A stretch of DNA of 64,000 bases from Mycolicibacterium hodleri (GTDB taxonomy: Bacteria > Actinomycetota > Actinomycetes > Mycobacteriales > Mycobacteriaceae): the NCBI RefSeq assembly GCF_006439015.1, contig NZ_RCZG01000003.1:1278-65277 (forward strand), written 5' to 3'. Below, one piece after another: positions 25,004 through 32,595 of the stretch. The notes beneath the pieces are model-generated. The model was not told the DNA's origin, ran no database searches, and was given only the letters and a program-made list of their open reading frames with translations. Within the stretch, counting starts at the first letter, position 1, and every line of letters starts with the position of its first letter. A program made the position numbers and the translations under genes.

Positions 25004-25005
25004 TC
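24948..25005. terminator. 14-bp perfect inverted repeat enclosing a second hairpin
   Basis: GATTTGTGGAGTTT (24948-24961) and its exact complement AAACTCCACAAATC (24992-25005) enclose 30 nt that include GGCGGTGACCGCC, itself a hairpin. The right arm overlaps the stop codon of the Ddn-like gene. It is either a strong terminator for that leftward gene or a small mobile repeat. Confidence 0.6.
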
Positions 25006-25492
25006 ACGCGGTGAAGACGGGGATCGAGTGGCCGATCCGCAACATCACCACCGGGATGTGCCGCGTCGTCGACGACTGGTAACCAAGGTAGGGCGGGTAC
25101 AGGTGCGTCATGTACGACCACACGTGATGCCGTTCCTCATATTCGGGCTCGCGCCAGGTGGCCTCGAAGGCCTGGGTGGCGATCTGGACGCCGATCGTCT
25201 CGCTCTCGCGGATGTTCAGGTACCACTCAGGATGGGTGTCCGCCCCGCCCTTGGATGCGACGACGACGATCTCACCGCCGACGTTGCCGTAGATCAACGG
25301 TGTGACGTATTCCTTGCCGGACTTGCGGCCGACGTACTTGATCAGGCAGTTGGTCGTCAGGGCATGGCCGCCGCTGCCGCTGAGATCAAGGATGTGGCCC
25401 TGTGTGCCACCCGAGGCGAGATATGCCTTCAGGTGCTCGGCCATGAAGCCGCCCTGCGCCTTGGCGATCGACGCGGCGTCTGCGTCTCCCAT
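25004..25492 (-). CDS. Deazaflavin (F420)-dependent nitroreductase-family protein, Ddn-like
   Basis: A 162-residue split-beta-barrel protein. ALTTNCLIKYVGRKSGKEYVTPLIYG, VVVASKGGADTHPEWYLNI and VQIATQAFEATWREPEYEER are the characteristic blocks of the mycobacterial Ddn/FDOR-A group, which uses reduced F420 to reduce quinones and nitroimidazole prodrugs. The N-terminal amphipathic segment (MAEHLKAYLASGG) is typical of membrane-associated members. ATG 25492 follows GGAAGGAA with 6-nt spacing. Actual F420 use is inferred from the family. The DUF3159 gene lies 24 nt upstream on the same strand, so the two may form an operon. Confidence 0.82.
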   Translation of the reverse strand: MGDADAASIAKAQGGFMAEHLKAYLASGGTQGHILDLSGSGGHALTTNCLIKYVGRKSGKEYVTPLIYGNVGGEIVVVASKGGADTHPEWYLNIRESETIGVQIATQAFEATWREPEYEERHHVWSYMTHLYPPYLGYQSSTTRHIPVVMLRIGHSIPVFTA

Positions 25493-25516
25493 GCGTGATT
25501 CCTTCCGCTCGGTCGA

Positions 25517-26143
25517 TCACGCCGCTTCGGCGCTGCGTGGCAGCGCGCGAATGGCGGTCCGGATGGCCAAGTAGATCAGGGTCGAGGTGAGCAGGAAGAT
25601 CGGCCACCCCATTGCGATGCGCGCCGCGGCGAGCAATCCCTCCTGATTCGTGTCGTATAGGTAGTACTGCACGGCGAATCGCGCCCAGGACGCCACGGCC
25701 ATCACGATGGTCACCAGGTCAAAGGCGCGCCGCACCCGCGGCACCCGGCGCCACGCGGCGTCACGCCCGGTCACCCACGCCCAACCGACCCCGATGAGTG
25801 GTCGGCGGATCACCACCGATGCGGTGAAGACGACCGCCAGCAGGAGGTACATCCAGATGCCGGGCAGGTAGAAGTCCTTCGCCTTGCCCGTCACGAAGGC
25901 GAGGCTCGCGCCAACGGCGACACCGGCGAAGCCGAACAGGGCGGGACGGATGGATTCGCGGCGGACCAGCTGCCACGTCATGACGACCGCTGCCACGCCC
26001 ACGGCAGCGATCAGCGCCCACCGAAGGTCCGAAGCGGCGTTCACTGCTCCGAACGTGGTGACCGGCAGTGACGAATAGACCAGCCCGCGGACGCCGCCTG
26101 CGCGCACCAGCAATGCGGCCAGCGGCGTATCGGTGTCCGTCAC
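25517..26143 (-). CDS. DUF3159 family membrane protein
   Basis: A 208-residue protein with five to six hydrophobic segments (for example LRWALIAAVGVAAVVMTWQL, LFGFAGVAVGASLAFVTG, IWMYLLLAVVFTASVVI and MGWPIFLLTSTLIYLAI). SSLPVTTFGAVNA, GKAKDFYLPGIW, RRPLIGVGWAWVTG and DTNQEGLLAAARIAMGWP are the conserved blocks of actinobacterial DUF3159 proteins, whose function is unknown. GTG 26143 is preceded by a leaderless-type -10 box. It is divergent from the CobW-type gene with only 35 bp between. Confidence 0.78.
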   Translation of the reverse strand: MTDTDTPLAALLVRAGGVRGLVYSSLPVTTFGAVNAASDLRWALIAAVGVAAVVMTWQLVRRESIRPALFGFAGVAVGASLAFVTGKAKDFYLPGIWMYLLLAVVFTASVVIRRPLIGVGWAWVTGRDAAWRRVPRVRRAFDLVTIVMAVASWARFAVQYYLYDTNQEGLLAAARIAMGWPIFLLTSTLIYLAIRTAIRALPRSAEAA

Positions 26144-26150
26144 GCATTCG

Positions 26151-26156
26151 AGCGTA
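26151..26156 (-). promoter_or_regulatory. -10 box (TACGCT) for leaderless DUF3159 gene
   Basis: Read on the minus strand, TACGCT is followed by 7 nt and GTG 26143. There is no ribosome binding site. It lies 10 bp from the opposing -10 box at 26167-26172. Confidence 0.55.
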
Positions 26157-26166
26157 CTGACTCCCC

Positions 26167-26172
26167 TAGACT
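26167..26172 (+). promoter_or_regulatory. -10 box (TAGACT) for leaderless CobW-type gene
   Basis: TAGACT is followed by 6 nt and GTG 26179. Its expected -35 region (about 26144-26150) coincides with the start site of the divergent DUF3159 transcript. Confidence 0.55.
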
Positions 26173-26178
26173 TCCCGG

Positions 26179-27213
26179 GTGCGTGAGACTTCCGGGGTGC
26201 GCGCCATCCCCGTCATCGCGTTGACCGGGTACCTCGGCGCAGGCAAGACCAGCCTGCTCAACCACGTGCTTCGCGCACCGGGCGCACGGATCGGCGTCGT
26301 CATCAACGACTTCGGCGACATCAACGTCGACGCCGGACTGGTCACCGGCCAGGTCGACGAACCCGTCTCGATCGCGGGCGGCTGCGTCTGCTGTCTGGAC
26401 GACGACAACGGGTTGGACGAGGCGCTGGAGAAGCTCACCGACTACCGGTTGGCCCTGGACGCGATCGTCGTGGAGGCCAGTGGGCTGGCCGATCCCGTCG
26501 CGGTGTCCCGACTGATCCGTTTCAGCGGGGTCGAGCGGGTGCGGCCGGGCGGTGTCGTGGACGTCATCGACGCTGCCACGCACTTCGACGTGGTGGACCG
26601 TGGCGGGATTCCCCTCGCGCGGTACGGGGCGGCATCACTGATCGTGGTCAACAAGCTCGACCAGATCCCCGAGGACCGCCGTAGCGCCGAGTTGGCCCGC
26701 ATCGAAGCGCGGATCCGCGAACGCAATCCGCATGCGCACGTGGTCGGTGCCATCGGCGCGAGGATCGACCCCGCCCTGCTGTACGACGTGTCCGACTCCG
26801 ACGACGGCTCGGGTCAGCTGTCGTTTCGCGAGCTGCTCGTCGACGCGCACGCCGATCACCACGACCACGCGCACGCCGCCTCCGTCACGGCGACCAGCGA
26901 CGGGTGCATCGACCCCGGTGGGTTGCTCGACCTCCTCGAGGAGCCGCCCGCGGGTGTCTACAGACTGAAGGGGACCGTGGCGGTCCGTTCCCGCCAACGG
27001 GTACGCAGCTACGTCGTCAACGTGGTCGGGTCATCGGTGCACGTGGCAACGGCGCGGGAGACCACCCACCCCAACTGCCTGGTCGCGATCGGCACCCACT
27101 TCGACGTCGACGACGTGCGCACCCGGGTCGACGCCGCGTTACGACCACGCGACGGCACCGTGAGCGCGGTGGCGATGCGGCGGTTGCAACGGTACCGTCG
27201 CCTCAGCTTCTAA
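26179..27213 (+). CDS. CobW/COG0523 family GTPase, putative metallochaperone
   Basis: A 344-residue G3E GTPase. Walker A GYLGAGKTS (residues 17-25), the metal-binding GGCVCC motif (C69, C71, C72), NKLD guanine specificity and a His/Asp-rich linker (HADHHDHAHA near residue 228) are visible, followed by the C-terminal CobW domain. Such proteins deliver zinc, or cobalt, to client enzymes using GTP. No zinc-uptake (Zur) box was recognised. GTG 26179 was chosen because of the leaderless -10 box; a downstream GTG at residue 7 is an alternative. Confidence 0.85.
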   Translation: MRETSGVRAIPVIALTGYLGAGKTSLLNHVLRAPGARIGVVINDFGDINVDAGLVTGQVDEPVSIAGGCVCCLDDDNGLDEALEKLTDYRLALDAIVVEASGLADPVAVSRLIRFSGVERVRPGGVVDVIDAATHFDVVDRGGIPLARYGAASLIVVNKLDQIPEDRRSAELARIEARIRERNPHAHVVGAIGARIDPALLYDVSDSDDGSGQLSFRELLVDAHADHHDHAHAASVTATSDGCIDPGGLLDLLEEPPAGVYRLKGTVAVRSRQRVRSYVVNVVGSSVHVATARETTHPNCLVAIGTHFDVDDVRTRVDAALRPRDGTVSAVAMRRLQRYRRLSF

Positions 27214-27217
27214 CGCG

Positions 27218-28096
27218 TCACCGCCGCCAAAATCGTTGGCGCCATTCGGATTCGGCGGGCGCCAGCGCGGTGCGTTCGAGGCGGCAGAGCACTCCGAAGT
27301 GGTCGGACGGGAACACGCGCGGCAGAGCACTCGAGATCGGCTCGGTTCCCAGCAGTTCGATGTGGGTCGCCGCCCACCGTTCGCCCTTGAGCAGCACGCG
27401 GTCGAAGCGAACGTGGCGGTGCTTGTTCTTGCTGTCCAGTCGCATCAGGTTGATGGTGGTGTCCTCGGTGAAACCGTCGTCGTCTGGTCGCAGCACCGGC
27501 CAGAGATCGCGATACGGCTCGGTGATGCGCTCGTTCTCGACGTCGCGCATGTTGAAATCGCCTAGCACGACGCCATTCTCGACTCTACGGAGAGACCGAA
27601 AGATCCGCCCCAACTGGTGCTCACGCAACCGGGCGGCGGCCTTGCCGCTCTCCAGATGCGCGGCGACGACGGTGAGGGTGCTGCCGCCGGCGTAGAGTTC
27701 GGCCGTCAGGAAACCTCGCGCAAGGTTGCTCGGCAGTCGGGTGTAGGTGACATTGTCGATCGGAAGTCGGGACAGCATCAGCATGCCGTAGTTGCCGCGG
27801 TCCCCACCGGTGACTTCGGCGCGACGGTACCGCACCCGGATCCACGGCTGAGCGAGGAACAGGTCCAGCGCCGCGGGAGTGACCTCTTGAAACACCATGA
27901 CGTCCGGCATCTTTCGGGCCAGCAGGTCGGCTATCGCGCGGTAGCGTTCCTCGGCGTGGAGGTCACTGAACCAGATGTTGAACGTCACCAGCGTGATCTC
28001 GTCCCGCGTCACCGCACCGACGGGATTGGCGTTCGTCCATCGCTTCGACGCCACGTCGAACGTGCCGACGGGGACGTTGCCGCGACGTGACCTCAA
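27218..28096 (-). CDS. Endonuclease/exonuclease/phosphatase-family protein (TDP2-like)
   Basis: A 292-residue EEP-fold protein. VTFNIWF (metal Asn), MVFQEVT (metal Glu), AAHLESG, VVLGDFNM and the C-terminal PSDHFGVLC are the five hallmark motifs. The HLESGKAAARLREHQL stretch resembles tyrosyl-DNA phosphodiesterase 2 and related enzymes, which cleave phosphodiester bonds with Mg2+. No signal peptide is evident, so it acts in the cytoplasm. The start is uncertain: TTG 28096 lies 8 nt below the stop of the upstream metallophosphoesterase gene but has only a weak ribosome binding site; conserved sequence begins near residue 34. Confidence 0.75.
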   Translation of the reverse strand: MRSRRGNVPVGTFDVASKRWTNANPVGAVTRDEITLVTFNIWFSDLHAEERYRAIADLLARKMPDVMVFQEVTPAALDLFLAQPWIRVRYRRAEVTGGDRGNYGMLMLSRLPIDNVTYTRLPSNLARGFLTAELYAGGSTLTVVAAHLESGKAAARLREHQLGRIFRSLRRVENGVVLGDFNMRDVENERITEPYRDLWPVLRPDDDGFTEDTTINLMRLDSKNKHRHVRFDRVLLKGERWAATHIELLGTEPISSALPRVFPSDHFGVLCRLERTALAPAESEWRQRFWRR

Positions 28097-28103
28097 CGCG
28101 CCG

Positions 28104-29288
28104 TCACTCGCGACGCAGCGTCAACACCGAGATCTCACTCGGTGCGAACACTCGGAAGGGTGGGCCCCAGAAGCCGGTGCCACGGCTCGTGTAGAGCTGC
28201 GTCCGCTCGCCGTGGCCGCTCAACCCGTGCACCACTGGCTGATCGAGCCGCACGAGGAAGTTGAACGGCCAGATCTGGCCGCCGTGCGTGTGCCCTGAGA
28301 TCTGCAGATCCACTCCCGCCTCCACCGCGTCGGGGATCTGTTTCGGCTGGTGTGCCAGCAGCAGCACGGGGAGCGCCGGGTCGGCGCCAGCGAGTGCGGC
28401 CTCGAGGTTCGCCCCGTGCCCGGCGGTGCCCGATCCCCTGGCGGTCGCGTCATCGACACCGGCGACGACCAAAGCATCGCCCCCACGTTCCACGACGATG
28501 TGCCTGTTGTGCAACGCATCCCAGCCGATGCCGGTCATGTAGTCGAGCCACCCCTGCGCCTCGCTGAAGTATTCGTGGTTACCCGTCACGTAGACCCGGG
28601 CCAACCTGCCCCGCACCCCGGCGAGCAGCCGGGACTGCGGCTCCCTGGCGTCCACGGTGCCGTCCGCTATGTCGCCGACATGGCACACGACGTCGGCGTC
28701 GATCTCGTTGACACGGTCCGCAACCAGTGCCGACCACCTGGCTCGGTTGAGGGGCCCGTAGTGGGTGTCGGTGATCAGCGCCACCCGCAGACCGTCGAGG
28801 CCAGTACCGAGCCTGGGAATGACGACGTCGACGTGCTTCGTGCGCGGAAGTCGCATCGCCTCGACGTACCCATAGACGAGCAGGACGAGTATCACGGCGA
28901 CGACCGCACCCGCCACGACGCGCGACCGTGTCGGGTCATCGACGCCCAGGATGAACAGCGCTAGCTTCAGCAGCTGCGCCAGCACCGACCAGACGAACGA
29001 CACCCAGGCCGCTCCTAGCAATACGTCACCGGCGACCGCCGCCCAGTCCAGATGGCGTCTGCCGTGCCCGAGCATCATCGCGGCAGGCAGTCCGACCAGG
29101 GCTGCGGCGAATCCGGCGGTGCCCACCACCATCACCGCCGTCGGCCACTGCGCACCCGACGCGAGGATCGTCCACCACGGCACCCCGAACAGGAGCAGCA
29201 GGATGGCGCCGACGATTGCGAGGCGAAACCCACTGCGCCCGCGCCTACGCGCAGTCGTCTCGACCGTGACTGCCGGTGTATCTGCCAT
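28104..29288 (-). CDS. Membrane-anchored metallophosphoesterase
   Basis: A 394-residue protein from ATG 29288 (MADTPAVTVE). Four N-terminal helices (about residues 22-155) precede a calcineurin-like phosphoesterase domain with ITDTHYGPL, HVGDIADG, VTGNHEYF and the C-terminal ISGHTHGGQIWP motif, which together bind two metal ions. The order matches YkuE/YaeI-type enzymes, some of which cleave lipid-linked phosphoesters such as UDP-diacylglucosamine-like substrates. The catalytic domain side of the membrane is not certain. It lies 20 nt after the NTF2-like gene and 7 nt before the EEP gene, so all three probably form one operon. The longer in-frame extension upstream overlaps the NTF2-like gene and is rejected. 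Confidence 0.82.
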   Translation of the reverse strand: MADTPAVTVETTARRRGRSGFRLAIVGAILLLLFGVPWWTILASGAQWPTAVMVVGTAGFAAALVGLPAAMMLGHGRRHLDWAAVAGDVLLGAAWVSFVWSVLAQLLKLALFILGVDDPTRSRVVAGAVVAVILVLLVYGYVEAMRLPRTKHVDVVIPRLGTGLDGLRVALITDTHYGPLNRARWSALVADRVNEIDADVVCHVGDIADGTVDAREPQSRLLAGVRGRLARVYVTGNHEYFSEAQGWLDYMTGIGWDALHNRHIVVERGGDALVVAGVDDATARGSGTAGHGANLEAALAGADPALPVLLLAHQPKQIPDAVEAGVDLQISGHTHGGQIWPFNFLVRLDQPVVHGLSGHGERTQLYTSRGTGFWGPPFRVFAPSEISVLTLRRE

Positions 29289-29308
29289 GACCGCCGAGGT
29301 TACCTGCG

Positions 29309-29767
29309 TCAGGCGGGGGCGTCCGGGTCCTTCTCGATGGCGATGACTAAGTCGTCCCCGTGTTCGACGGCGCGGGCGTCCGCCGACAAGTGTTCGTGGA
29401 TGCCGAGCCAGCGACCGCCCGGTTCGCGCCGCAAGACGATCGTCTCCCGTTCGCATTGCTCGTCGTCCACTCCCGACAGGCGGGTGCGAACCGCGTGGGT
29501 GAACACGGCGACGTCTTCGGTGACGAGATCCACTCGTGGGTTCAGTGATTCGCAGGAGAGCACCCGGAACCCGTCCTGTTCCCATTCCGCCCACTTCGCC
29601 TCGTAAGCCGCCCGTGACGGGATCAATGCAGGCTCGGAATGAAACATGAATGTCGCCTCGGGCGCGAAAGCGTCGAAGTAGCGGGCGGTGTCGTGCGAAC
29701 CGAACGCCGCGATGACGTCGACCGCCGCTTTCATCGCCGAGGCGGCGAGTTCTTGGGAGTCTGGCAT
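29309..29767 (-). CDS. NTF2-like/SnoaL-type small protein (DUF4440-like)
   Basis: A 152-residue alpha+beta-barrel protein: ASAMKAAVDVIAAFGSHDTARYFDAFAPEATFMFHSEPALI, then VDLVTEDVAVFTHAVRTRL, ERETIVLRREPGGRWLGIHEHLS. This order is typical of NTF2-like proteins that bind or isomerise small ligands or measure fitness of a partner enzyme. No catalytic residues can be assigned. ATG 29767 has a leaderless -10 box. It is the first gene of a likely three-gene unit with the metallophosphoesterase and the EEP protein. Confidence 0.7.
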   Translation of the reverse strand: MPDSQELAASAMKAAVDVIAAFGSHDTARYFDAFAPEATFMFHSEPALIPSRAAYEAKWAEWEQDGFRVLSCESLNPRVDLVTEDVAVFTHAVRTRLSGVDDEQCERETIVLRREPGGRWLGIHEHLSADARAVEHGDDLVIAIEKDPDAPA

Positions 29768-29773
29768 GCAAGG

Positions 29774-29779
29774 AGCCTA
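29774..29779 (-). promoter_or_regulatory. -10 box (TAGGCT) for leaderless NTF2-like gene
   Basis: On the minus strand TAGGCT is followed by CCTTGC (6 nt) and ATG 29767, with no ribosome binding site. Confidence 0.5.
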
Positions 29780-29929
29780 GATGCGCGCTCTGGCGGACGG
29801 TAAATTCTGACGCGCTCTGGGCGTTTTCTGCACGACGGTCGCGGTTGGTTTACCGAGAGCCGATGCGGACGACCATGGCGCACGAAATGCGAGTAGTGGC
29901 TCGTGAAGCGGTACGGCCTGGAAGCCTCG

Positions 29930-31378
29930 TCAACGAACGACCTTGACGAAGCCCATCATCGGATCGGAGGCGCTGATCGGGTTTCCTGCCTCCCGCAGCG
30001 CGGCGAGCAGCCCCAGGACGTCGTCATCGAGTCTCTCTCCTGGCATCACCAGCGGAATGCCGGGCGGGTAGGGCGTGATGGCCTCTGCAGCGATGCGCCC
30101 GGACGCCCGCGCCAGGCTGACCGATTCCTGGGCCGCGAAGAACGCCTCCCGCGGGTTCAGCACCGCCTCCGGCCGAACGGCCAGCAGGTCGGCGACCAAC
30201 GCGGTTCGCTGACCGGCGGGGCGCACGCCGGCGAGCTTCGCGACCTCCGCGAAGCCGGTGACCAGCCGGTCCACGTCCGCCTCGGTGTTCCCGATCGTCG
30301 TGATGCACAAGATGTGTCCGGCACCGCTCAACTCCGGTTGGACGCCGTGAACGTCGTTGAGCCGCTTGAGGATGTCGTGGGCCTCGAGGTTCAGGCCGGC
30401 GGTACCGATAAGCAGTTTCGTCTCGTCGAGCTGGTGCAAACCGGTGCCCGCACCCAAGAGATGCTCGGGTCGTAGCACACTCAGCCCTGGGATGGCAGCC
30501 AGTCGGTCCGCTGCTCGACGCGCCCGATCCAGCGTCGCGTCGAGTAGCTCGCGGCCGTGCAGCATCATCTGCCGTCGCGCCAGGTCGATCGACGCCATGA
30601 TCGCGAAGTGCGGGCTGGTGGTCTGGATGAGCTGAAGCCCCTGCCGCACCGTCGCGGGATCGAGGACCGCCGGATCGATGTGGAGCACCGCCGCCTGGCT
30701 CAGACCCGAGAGGATCTTGTGCACCGACTGGACGGTCGCCGCCGCACCGGACTTCTCGCCGGGCGAGGGCAGCTCGGGGTGGAAGGTGAAGTGTGGCGAA
30801 TGTGCGCCGTCGACAAGGAGTTTGGCGTCGTTGCCACGGCACAGTTCGGCGAGGGCCGCGATGTCGCCGGTGGTGCCGTAGTAGGTGGGATGCAACACCC
30901 ATAGGGCCTTTGCGCCGCTGTCACCGAACGCGCGTTCCACCACGTCGACGTCCACCCCGTGTGCGACGCCGAAGCTGTCGTCCCACCGCGGTTCCAGCCA
31001 GATCGGCCGGGCGCCCACCTGAACGAGACCGGCAAGTACGGACTTGTGCGCATTGCGCGCCACTAGGACCGGCTCGTCGGGACGCAACGCCGACAAGGCG
31101 ACGGCCATGTTGCCGGCCGTCGATCCCTGTACCAGGATGAAGCTCTGGCCGACGCCCCAGGCGTCGGCGATCAGTGCCTCGGCCTCGGCGATCGGGCCGT
31201 CGGGGCAGTGCAGCGTATCGGTGTCCGGCAGGTTGTTCAGGTCGACGTTGGCGAGGTGTTCTCGAAACCACGGATCGAGGGTCCGGCCACCCTTGTGGCC
31301 GGGGCTGTAGAACGGCGCCTGCCCTCGCTCGACGAATTCCTTCAGCGAGTCGAAGAGCGGTGCCGCGCCGTGCTTCAC
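29930..31378 (-). CDS. Orn/Lys/Arg decarboxylase-family PLP enzyme (short form)
   Basis: A 482-residue fold-type-I PLP enzyme without the N-terminal wing domain of the inducible E. coli enzymes, so of the SpeA/YaaO length class. APFYSPGHKGG, VQGSTAGNMAVALSALRP, VDGAHSPHFTFHPELP and the PLP-lysine segment VQSVHKILSGLSQAA are present. Family members decarboxylate lysine, arginine or ornithine to cadaverine, agmatine or putrescine; the substrate here cannot be told. It is the last gene of the GlnA3-like operon and overlaps the amidohydrolase gene by 4 nt. Having an amine-producing enzyme in the same unit as an amine-glutamylating enzyme is notable. Confidence 0.8.
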   Translation of the reverse strand: MKHGAAPLFDSLKEFVERGQAPFYSPGHKGGRTLDPWFREHLANVDLNNLPDTDTLHCPDGPIAEAEALIADAWGVGQSFILVQGSTAGNMAVALSALRPDEPVLVARNAHKSVLAGLVQVGARPIWLEPRWDDSFGVAHGVDVDVVERAFGDSGAKALWVLHPTYYGTTGDIAALAELCRGNDAKLLVDGAHSPHFTFHPELPSPGEKSGAAATVQSVHKILSGLSQAAVLHIDPAVLDPATVRQGLQLIQTTSPHFAIMASIDLARRQMMLHGRELLDATLDRARRAADRLAAIPGLSVLRPEHLLGAGTGLHQLDETKLLIGTAGLNLEAHDILKRLNDVHGVQPELSGAGHILCITTIGNTEADVDRLVTGFAEVAKLAGVRPAGQRTALVADLLAVRPEAVLNPREAFFAAQESVSLARASGRIAAEAITPYPPGIPLVMPGERLDDDVLGLLAALREAGNPISASDPMMGFVKVVR

Positions 31379-32595
31379 GGGCGGCCTGGTAGCCCCGGGT
31401 GGGCTGGGAGTGCGTAGACCCGTTCGGAGTTCCGTACGCCGATCATGTCGACGATCCGGATCGCGTCGTCATCGCTGCAGTCGCCGGCCCGAACCCAATC
31501 GCCGAGCACCAGCCCCATCGCGCGACGCCACAGCACCGAGCCGAGCACATGTAGTTCGGGCGGTCCGAAGGCATCGGAAGAGTAGAGCTGCTTGGCGAAC
31601 GGCGCCGTCTCGAGAGCCTCGGCCACCAGACCCGTCGAACGCACGCCGAGGTAGTTGATCGCCAGCCCCACATCGAAGTTCACGTGGTCGAACGCCTGCG
31701 CCAAGTAACCGGCCTGGCGCTGAAAGGGATAGCAGTGCAACAGGAGCACGGGCACCGGCGACATCGCGCGCAACAAGGGCAGCAGCAGCATCGGGTCGCT
31801 GCGGTGCAGATCCATGTCGCGATCACCGAAGCCGACGTGCACCTGGATGGGCAGACCGTGCGCGGCGGCCTCGTGCACACCGAACGCGATCAGCACCTCG
31901 TCGTCGACCCGCAACGGACCCGGACGGGCGCTCAACTCGCGGGCGTGGGCAACTACCTCGGCGTCGGCCGGTCGGGTCCAGTTGACGTCGAAGCCGATGC
32001 GGTAGGCCGCAATCGTCTTGGTACCCAATACTTCCGGATTGTCGACCGCGGTCCGCAACGCCGCGCGGAATGCGTCGGGGAAGCCGTCCGGCGACGTCCC
32101 GTCCTCCAACAGGTCCTCGGTGAGGCGTTCGAGCCGGAGGATCTCAGAGGACGGCACGTCACTGAGCTTGGTCAGCTCGTCCGGGGTGGTGATGAGATCG
32201 CCCTTGAACCCGGTGTCGACGATCCAACGAGCCACCCCCGCCGCGGGCAGCATCGTCCTCGCGAGCTCCTCGGGTGAGAGCTCGCTGCGGCGGGCCCAGT
32301 ACTCGTCGGCGGCGGCCAGTGGCTCGAGTCCGAGCAGCGGTGCACACCATCTCCGGATGGAAAGGCCCAGCGGCGAGTCGAATTGCGTCATGAAGCCCGG
32401 TACGGGATCGGTCGATCCCTCGTTGATCGCCGCCTCGAAGCCCGCGCGGTCGACCCGCTCGTTGAAGGTGCCGTGGACGTGATGGTCGATCAGCTGGACG
32501 CTGCACAGGTGGTCGGCGAGTGCGTCGGGCACGAGACCCTCGACCCCCGCGAAGACTCCGCCCGATACCCCCAGGGGAAGTTCACCAGCCGGCAT
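31375..32595 (-). CDS. Amidohydrolase-family protein, FluG N-terminal/Rv1879-like
   Basis: A 406-residue metal-dependent hydrolase of the Amidohydro_2 type. Metal ligands are suggested by IDHHVHGTF (H-x-H), IQVHVGFGD, LLLHCYPF and LYSSDAFG. The same domain is fused to glutamine synthetase in fungal FluG and lies beside glnA3 (Rv1878) as Rv1879 in M. tuberculosis. Its reaction is unknown; cleavage of a gamma-glutamyl amide or another amide product is reasonable. Its start overlaps the aminotransferase stop by 14 nt, and its stop overlaps the decarboxylase ATG by 4 nt. Confidence 0.78.
   Translation of the reverse strand: MPAGELPLGVSGGVFAGVEGLVPDALADHLCSVQLIDHHVHGTFNERVDRAGFEAAINEGSTDPVPGFMTQFDSPLGLSIRRWCAPLLGLEPLAAADEYWARRSELSPEELARTMLPAAGVARWIVDTGFKGDLITTPDELTKLSDVPSSEILRLERLTEDLLEDGTSPDGFPDAFRAALRTAVDNPEVLGTKTIAAYRIGFDVNWTRPADAEVVAHARELSARPGPLRVDDEVLIAFGVHEAAAHGLPIQVHVGFGDRDMDLHRSDPMLLLPLLRAMSPVPVLLLHCYPFQRQAGYLAQAFDHVNFDVGLAINYLGVRSTGLVAEALETAPFAKQLYSSDAFGPPELHVLGSVLWRRAMGLVLGDWVRAGDCSDDDAIRIVDMIGVRNSERVYALPAHPGLPGRP

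Noticed and set aside
28104..29771. Longer 555-residue version of the metallophosphoesterase
   Set aside because: The extra 161 codons overlap the NTF2-like gene in another frame and are Arg-rich; ATG 29288 starts the conserved membrane domain.
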